Positions 31,994 through 36,834 of a stretch of 36,834 nt of DNA are shown piece by piece. The notes under the pieces are model-generated. The model was not told where the DNA came from, did no database searches, and saw only the letters and a program-made list of their open reading frames with translations. The position numbers were made by a program, and so were the translations under genes. Numbering within the stretch: the stretch's first letter is position 1; every line of letters begins with the position of its first letter. Origin of the DNA: Verrucomicrobiota bacterium (lineage in GTDB: Bacteria; Verrucomicrobiota; Verrucomicrobiia; Palsa-1439); contig VHCW01000003.1 of assembly GCA_016871575.1 (NCBI GenBank), positions 1 through 36,834 of the forward strand, written 5' to 3'.

Positions 31994-33214
31994 ATGAGCG
32001 ATTTCCACCAAAGCGGCGTGATTACAACGTTTCATCGTCTGGGCGCGACCTACAATCTGGAAGCCGCCGAGCAGAAGCTCATGGAGTACACGAGCCAGCG
32101 TCCGCTCGCGTTGATCCTGCCGTGCCTGGCCAGCGAGATGGAGCGGCCCGCGCTGAAGAACATCGTCGCGCACCTGAAAAAAGTTCCGTACGTGGCGCAA
32201 ATCGTCATCGGCCTGGACCACGCCGACCGCAGCCAGTTTCACCAGGCGCAACGCTATTTCGGGCGGTTGCCGCAGGAGGTTCGCATTTTGTGGCGCGACG
32301 GCCCGCGCCTGCACCGGCTCGCGGAATTGATGCGCGCGAACGACATCTCGGTGGGCGGCCCCGGCAAGGGCAGCAACATGTGGCTCGCCACCGGGGCGGT
32401 GTTGGCGGACGACAAATGCAAGATCATTGCGCTGCACGACTGCGACATCGCCACGTACAACCGCGAACTGCTGGCCCGGCTGGTGTTCCCGCTGGCCAAC
32501 CCCAGCATGGATTACGTCTTCTGCAAAGGCTTCTATGCCCGCGTCGCGGACCGTCTCTACGGGCGCGTCACGCGGCTCCTGGTGACGCCGCTGATTCGCG
32601 CCTTCCAGAAAATCCTGGGACGGGACATTGATTTGCTGAACTTTCTCGACAGCTTCCGTTACCCGCTGTCCGGCGAGTTCTCGATGACCACCGACCTCGC
32701 CCGCATCAACCGCATCCCGGCGGACTGGGGATTGGAGATGGGCGTGCTCTGTGAAGTGTTCCGCAACATCACCATCCGCCGCATCTGCCAGGTGGACCTC
32801 GCCGACACCTACGAGCACAAACATCAATCCATCTCCGCCGACGACACCGCCCGCGGCCTGACGAAGATGAGCCTCGAGATCGCCAAGTCGCTCTTCCGCA
32901 ATCTTGCCACCGAGGGCGTCGTTCTCTCCGATGCCCATTTCAAGACGCTCACCGTCCGTTATCTGCGCGCCGCGCAGGATGCCGTCAAACAGTACGAGGA
33001 TGACGCCGCGCACAACGCGCTGCCGTTCGACCGCCACGATGAATTGCGCGCCGTGGCCGCTTTCACCAAGGCCATCCGGCTGGCCGCCGAGGAATACCTG
33101 CGCGACCCGCTGGGCATCCCGCTGATCTCCAACTGGAACCGCGTGACATCCGCCATCCCGGATTTCTATGCGCAACTGAAGGAGGCGGTGAATCTCGACA
33201 ACAAAGGAGGCTGA
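31994..33214 (+). CDS. gpgS: Glucosyl-3-phosphoglycerate synthase-like glycosyltransferase (GpgS family)
   Basis: 406 aa from ATG 31994. GT-A fold of the GpgS/MpgS type: early SGVITTFHRLG, ILPCLASEM, then G122-PGKGSNMW and the metal-binding D149-C-D151 in LHDCDIATY, FCKGFYAR and the C-terminal YPLSGEFSMTTDLARI segment. GpgS joins glucose from a nucleotide sugar to 3-phosphoglycerate, first step to glucosylglycerate, an osmolyte or glycolipid precursor. The family assignment is firm, the exact product less so (mannosyl relatives exist). It leads a plus-strand operon: a TTG-started oxidoreductase gene with AAAGGAGG overlapping its end, then aas. Confidence 0.87.
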   Translation: MSDFHQSGVITTFHRLGATYNLEAAEQKLMEYTSQRPLALILPCLASEMERPALKNIVAHLKKVPYVAQIVIGLDHADRSQFHQAQRYFGRLPQEVRILWRDGPRLHRLAELMRANDISVGGPGKGSNMWLATGAVLADDKCKIIALHDCDIATYNRELLARLVFPLANPSMDYVFCKGFYARVADRLYGRVTRLLVTPLIRAFQKILGRDIDLLNFLDSFRYPLSGEFSMTTDLARINRIPADWGLEMGVLCEVFRNITIRRICQVDLADTYEHKHQSISADDTARGLTKMSLEIAKSLFRNLATEGVVLSDAHFKTLTVRYLRAAQDAVKQYEDDAAHNALPFDRHDELRAVAAFTKAIRLAAEEYLRDPLGIPLISNWNRVTSAIPDFYAQLKEAVNLDNKGG

Positions 33215-33217
33215 CGA

Positions 33218-34453
33218 TTGCCCACCACAAACCGCCACCCCAACCTGTTGATCATCGGCGCCTCCGGCAGCGTCGCCCGCGCCTTCCTCCGCCGGCTGGG
33301 CGGACAGCGATGTCATTTCGGACGTCTGGTGTTGCTCGATAAAAACCGCCGGGTGCTCGACGCCCCGCACATTGACCACCAGCGCCTCGACTATCGGTTT
33401 GTCCGCCGGCATCTCTCTTTGCCAGAAGATGAACGATGGTTCGCGCGTCTGCTCGACAAGCACCGCATCCAGATTGTGCTCGACGTGTCCACGCATCCCA
33501 CCTTGCCCATGCTGTCCGCCGTGGACGCGGCCGGCGTTTCCTACGTCAACACATCGCTCAATGATGACGATCTGGAAGTCGGCGACCTAGTGCGCCGCAT
33601 TCATCCGCGGCGCGACAAACCGCGACGCGCCCCGCACATCCTTTGCAGCGGCATGAATCCCGGCGTCGTCAACATGCTCGTCCGGCACGGCGTCGAGCAC
33701 TTTGGCAAACCACGCCAGATCGTGCATTTCGAGTATGACACCTCCACGCCCGTCGAGGGCTGGCGCCCGATTATCACCTGGTCCAAACACGAGTTCCTGA
33801 CGGAAACCACCTGGAACCGCACGGGACTTTACAACGGCAAATCGCTCCAACGCAGCCCCGCCAACGCCATCGAACACCGCGAACCACTGCACAATTGGTT
33901 GCGCCCCGTCTCCGAAATGGATCATTGCCCCGAAGCGTTTCTCGTGTTGCACGAGGAAAACCTGACCGTCGGGCGCACACTCGGTGTTCCCTCCCGTTTC
34001 CTCTACGCCATTCATCCGCGCACCATGCGCCACCTCATCGCGCGGCACCGCGAAAAAGGCACGCTTCACGCGCGCGACATCGAGCAAGTGGACAACGTCA
34101 CGGAACGCCTCGAAGGCACCGACTTCATCGCTGTCTGCCTCGAATACCCGCGCCAGCGCGTCTATTACGTCAACCAGTTCCCCAACAGCGCCGTCCTCGG
34201 CGCCAATGCCACCTGCGCCCAAGTCGCCGTCGGCGTGTTCGCCGGAGTGTTTACGCTGCTCTACGACAACCTCAAGCCGCGCATCCATTTCGTCGAGGAC
34301 ATCTACGACACGCTCTACAAGCGTTTCGTCTTCGCCAACCTCCGCATCGAACAATTCATTTGCGGACGGCGCAAAGGCCGCTGGGTCGTGCGCGAGCACA
34401 TTCCCGAACTCCGCGTGCGCGCCCCCCACGACAAGGCGCCCGCCGTGCTCTGA
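33218..34453 (+). CDS. Saccharopine-dehydrogenase/homospermidine-synthase-like oxidoreductase
   Basis: 411 aa, TTG start at 33218 fixed by AAAGGAGG (33203-33210), 7 nt upstream and inside the end of gpgS. Rossmann motif G14-A-S-G17-S-V-A near the N-terminus, then DVSTHPTLPMLSAVDAAGVSYVNTS and CSGMNPGVVNMLVRHG, the pattern of saccharopine dehydrogenase and homospermidine synthase. True bacterial homospermidine synthases are about 60 residues longer, so the substrate is uncertain. The C-terminal part has ANATCAQVAVGVFAGVF. Stop overlaps the aas start (TGATG). Why it sits between gpgS and aas is unclear. Confidence 0.82.
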   Translation: MPTTNRHPNLLIIGASGSVARAFLRRLGGQRCHFGRLVLLDKNRRVLDAPHIDHQRLDYRFVRRHLSLPEDERWFARLLDKHRIQIVLDVSTHPTLPMLSAVDAAGVSYVNTSLNDDDLEVGDLVRRIHPRRDKPRRAPHILCSGMNPGVVNMLVRHGVEHFGKPRQIVHFEYDTSTPVEGWRPIITWSKHEFLTETTWNRTGLYNGKSLQRSPANAIEHREPLHNWLRPVSEMDHCPEAFLVLHEENLTVGRTLGVPSRFLYAIHPRTMRHLIARHREKGTLHARDIEQVDNVTERLEGTDFIAVCLEYPRQRVYYVNQFPNSAVLGANATCAQVAVGVFAGVFTLLYDNLKPRIHFVEDIYDTLYKRFVFANLRIEQFICGRRKGRWVVREHIPELRVRAPHDKAPAVL

Positions 34454-36579
34454 TGAATGCGCCCGCCGTGTTGCTGCGCTGGTGTTTGTCGGTCTGTTGC
34501 CGTTTCCGCGCCCACAACGAAGCGGCGCTGGCCGCGCCCGGCCCGGTGCTGCTGATCCCGAACCACGCCTCCTGGCTCGACTGGCTCTTCGTGGGCGTCT
34601 GCCTGGAAGACGACTGGAAATTCGTCGTCTCGCGCGAGATCGCCGAGTCCACGTGGTTGCGCCGGCGCATCATGCTCAACCGGCGCACGTTCCTCATTGA
34701 CCCCGCCTCGCCCTACGCGCTGAAACATCTCGCCGAACACCTCCGCGCCGGCGGACGGATCGTGCTCTTCGCCGAGGGACGCCTCTCGCGCACCGGCGCG
34801 CTGATGAAATTGTACGACGGCACCGGGTTCCTGCTGCACAAAACCCGCGCCACTGTCATCACTTGTTACCTGCGCGGCGTCGAACGGATGCAGCGCTCGC
34901 CAAGTCCCGGCCCGAAATGTTGGTTCCCGACTGTCACCGCGCATTTCAGCGAACGATTGACGCCGCCCGTACTGGCGCAGACCACCATCGCCAAGGCGCG
35001 CGCGGCGCTGACCGACTGGGTCCGCGACAAAATGGTGGCGCAACGGTTCGCCGTCGAGTCCGCTTTCGGTCCGCCGACCATTCCCGCTGCGATCTGGGAG
35101 GCCGCCCGCCGGCAACCGGAAAAAATCATCCTCGAAGACACCTCGCGCAAGACGTTGAGCTACCGGCGCTTGTTGATCGGCGCGGAACTGCTGGCGCGGC
35201 AGTGGCGCAGACGCATCTCGCCGGACCGCGAGCGCATCGGCGTGTTGCTGCCGAACGTCAATGCCGCGCCCGTCGTGTTGCTCAGCCTGTGGGCGCTCGA
35301 CAAAACGCCCGCGCTGCTCGGTTATTCCGCCGGCACGGGCACGATGCTGGCCTGCGCGCGCCTGGCGGGATTGAAACAGGTCATCACCTCGCGCGTATTT
35401 CTGGAGCGGATCCGGCTCGATGCCGGGCCGTTGCAAGGCGCCGGGCTGGAACTGATTTATCTTGAGGACGTGCGGCCCGCCATCGGGCGGATCGAAAAAC
35501 TGCGCGCGTGGTTTCGCGTCGTGTTCCGCCCCGATGCCGGCGATTGTTCAGCGGACCATACGGCGGTCGTGTTGTTCACGAGCGGCTCGGAGGCCGAACC
35601 GAAGGGCGTGGAACTGTCGCACGCCAATCTGCTCGCCAACATCCGCCAAGTGCTGGCCGCGACCGACATTCAGGACAGCGACCGTTTGTTCAATTGCCTG
35701 CCGATGTTCCACAGTTTCGGCCTGGTCATCGGCACGCTGGCGCCGCTGGTGCGCGGGCTGTATCTGTTTCTCTATCCGTCGCCGCTGCATTACCGGCTCG
35801 TGCCGACAACGATCTACGACACCGACTGCACCGTGTTCTTCAGCACCAACACGTTCCTGCGCGGCTACGCGCGCAAGGCGCATCCGTACGATTTCCGCAG
35901 TGTCCGTTGCCTGTTCGCGGCAGCGGAGAAACTTCAGGAAACAACCGCCGTGTCATGGGCGCAGCGATTTGGCCAGCGCATCCTCGAAGGCTACGGCGCG
36001 ACCGAGTGCGCGCCGTGCATCAGCGTCAACACGCCGCTGACCGCCAAACCGGGTTCCGTCGGGCGGTTGTTGCCGGGCATCGAATACCGGCTGGAACCGG
36101 TGGAAGGCTTGGAGGAAGGCGGGCGATTGTTCGTGCGCGGCCCCAACGTCATGCGCGGCTACCTCAATGCCGACGCGAATGCCCGTTTCCAATCGTTGGG
36201 CGGCTGGTACGACACCGGCGATGTCGTCCGTGTGGACGCCGACGGCTACCTGTACATTCTCGACCGGGTCAAACGTTTCGCCAAGGTCAGCGGCGAGATG
36301 GTCAGTCTCACGGCAGTCGAGGAGGCGTTGGCGGGCGCGTTTCCGCAATACGGGCTGCGCTGTCAGGTGGCGATTGTGAGCCGGCCCGATGAGGCGAAAG
36401 GCGAAGCGTTGATCGCCGTGACCAACGAACCACACCTGACGCTTGACGAAATCCGCCACGTCCTGCGAGCCAAGGGCATGAGCAACCTGTGTGTCCCGCG
36501 CGAACTCCGTCGCGTCACCGCCATACCCAAGCTCGGCAGCGGCAAGACAGACCTTCGCGCGCTCGCCGTGATGATTTGA
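34453..36579 (+). CDS. aas: Bifunctional acyltransferase/acyl-ACP synthetase (Aas-like)
   Basis: 708 aa, close to E. coli Aas (719). Residues about 1-215 are a PlsC-type acyltransferase with H38-ASWL-D43 and FAEGRLSR (E108). From about 220 is an AMP-forming acyl synthetase: P-loop LFTSGSEAEPKG (about 371-382), GYGATECAP (about 513), WYDTGDVV, LYILDRVKRFAKVSGEMVS and catalytic Lys in LGSGKTD near 697. It activates free fatty acids and re-acylates lysophospholipid in E. coli. The LplT flippase usually beside it is missing. Overlap with the oxidoreductase stop (TGATG) puts it in the gpgS operon. Substrate could be something else (inference). Confidence 0.92.
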   Translation: MNAPAVLLRWCLSVCCRFRAHNEAALAAPGPVLLIPNHASWLDWLFVGVCLEDDWKFVVSREIAESTWLRRRIMLNRRTFLIDPASPYALKHLAEHLRAGGRIVLFAEGRLSRTGALMKLYDGTGFLLHKTRATVITCYLRGVERMQRSPSPGPKCWFPTVTAHFSERLTPPVLAQTTIAKARAALTDWVRDKMVAQRFAVESAFGPPTIPAAIWEAARRQPEKIILEDTSRKTLSYRRLLIGAELLARQWRRRISPDRERIGVLLPNVNAAPVVLLSLWALDKTPALLGYSAGTGTMLACARLAGLKQVITSRVFLERIRLDAGPLQGAGLELIYLEDVRPAIGRIEKLRAWFRVVFRPDAGDCSADHTAVVLFTSGSEAEPKGVELSHANLLANIRQVLAATDIQDSDRLFNCLPMFHSFGLVIGTLAPLVRGLYLFLYPSPLHYRLVPTTIYDTDCTVFFSTNTFLRGYARKAHPYDFRSVRCLFAAAEKLQETTAVSWAQRFGQRILEGYGATECAPCISVNTPLTAKPGSVGRLLPGIEYRLEPVEGLEEGGRLFVRGPNVMRGYLNADANARFQSLGGWYDTGDVVRVDADGYLYILDRVKRFAKVSGEMVSLTAVEEALAGAFPQYGLRCQVAIVSRPDEAKGEALIAVTNEPHLTLDEIRHVLRAKGMSNLCVPRELRRVTAIPKLGSGKTDLRALAVMI

Positions 36580-36591
36580 CGGAGCCGCGAT

Positions 36592-36834
36592 TCAATCCTC
36601 GCCGAAACACTCGGTGAGCAGCGCCTGCAACCGGCGTTCGAGGACGCTGTAAGAATAGTGTCGCCGGCCCAGCTCGAAATTGCGCTCGGTCATCTCGGCG
36701 GCATACGCCTTGTCTTCGAGAACCCGGCGCGTTTCCTCCACCGTCTGGTCCGTGATGAACCCCTCGAACTCGATGACGCGAAATCCCCTCGGTTTGATGT
36801 CAATCGCGAAGATGGAATAGTTGTTCACGAACAA
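36592..36834 (-). CDS. C-terminal end of a probable GT4-type glycosyltransferase (partial)
   Basis: Only the last 80 codons lie in the window, running off the right edge, so the true start is outside. The visible part (LFVNNYSIFAIDIKPRGF, FEGFITDQTVEETRRVL, NFELGRRHYSYSVLERRL) looks like the end of GT4 sugar transferases. In those, a 'VFVNxYSVxxxDI...GF' strand and final 'HFSYxVLExRL' helix are common (from memory). It ends 12 bp from the aas stop, convergent. No terminator is visible in that gap. Confidence 0.65.
   Translation of the reverse strand: MFVNNYSIFAIDIKPRGFRVIEFEGFITDQTVEETRRVLEDKAYAAEMTERNFELGRRHYSYSVLERRLQALLTECFGED

Noticed and set aside
36580-36591. Terminator between convergent aas and the partial glycosyltransferase gene
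   Set aside because: Only 12 bp separate the stops and no stem with a T-run is visible.

Overview
The window is GC-rich, gene-dense bacterial chromosome. Its gene content points to the Verrucomicrobiota, perhaps a Pedosphaera/Limisphaera-like lineage. This is an inference from several traits: a secreted PQQ-propeller protein beginning WPQFRGP, a Tat-exported sugar isomerase, DUF4838 proteins, small lipoproteins with a KAGMSDEVI-type helical motif, and SSS-type sugar symporters. No 16S gene or other phylogenetic marker is present, so the assignment is tentative.

Layout. (1) 1-5530, minus strand: a signalling operon of a TauA/NMT1-like substrate-binding lipoprotein, a membrane histidine kinase (HAMP-GAF-PAS), a second PAS-PAS kinase, and a receiver protein that probably continues as a PP2C/SpoIIE phosphatase and is cut by the window edge. 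(2) 5568-6372: a small hypothetical gene, tRNA-Ser(GGA) and a small lipoprotein. (3) 6439-11178, minus strand: a carbohydrate-use operon of secreted PQQ propeller, small lipoprotein, SSS symporter (TTG start), lipoprotein L-rhamnose-mutarotase-like protein and Tat-exported sugar isomerase. (4) 11179-14205: an accessory stretch with a REPIN-like inverted repeat, an FGE-domain protein of lower GC and a hicBA toxin-antitoxin pair bracketed by ~42-bp direct repeats, ending at tRNA-Arg(TCT). (5) 14412-16560, plus strand: tyrA-cmk-plsC, joined by ATGA overlaps. (6) 16868-18321, minus strand: an M23 peptidase coupled to a SecD-head-like lipoprotein. (7) 18367-22804, plus strand: a fused indolepyruvate ferredoxin oxidoreductase, a small membrane protein and a DUF2442-DUF4160 pair. 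(8) 22815-30191, plus strand: a secreted beta-solenoid/HEAT protein carrying two in-frame palindromic insertions, a GT39-like membrane glycosyltransferase and a giant tandem DUF4838 protein. (9) 30202-36834: a glycan/osmolyte/lipid cluster, with GT4 and HAD genes divergent from gpgS, a saccharopine-dehydrogenase-like gene and aas, then the end of another GT4-like gene.

How the genes work together. Many neighbours overlap by ATGA/TTGA/TAATG junctions, so the blocks above are probably translationally coupled operons. The best candidates for new biology are: the binding protein fused by context, not by sequence, to tandem kinases and a phosphatase-type response regulator; the palindromic elements that have entered a coding sequence without breaking it; the repeat-flanked hicBA cassette with its duplicated operator-like words; and the gpgS-oxidoreductase-aas operon, which may make an acylated glucosylglycerate-type product. 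All functional links beyond recognised domains are inference from context.
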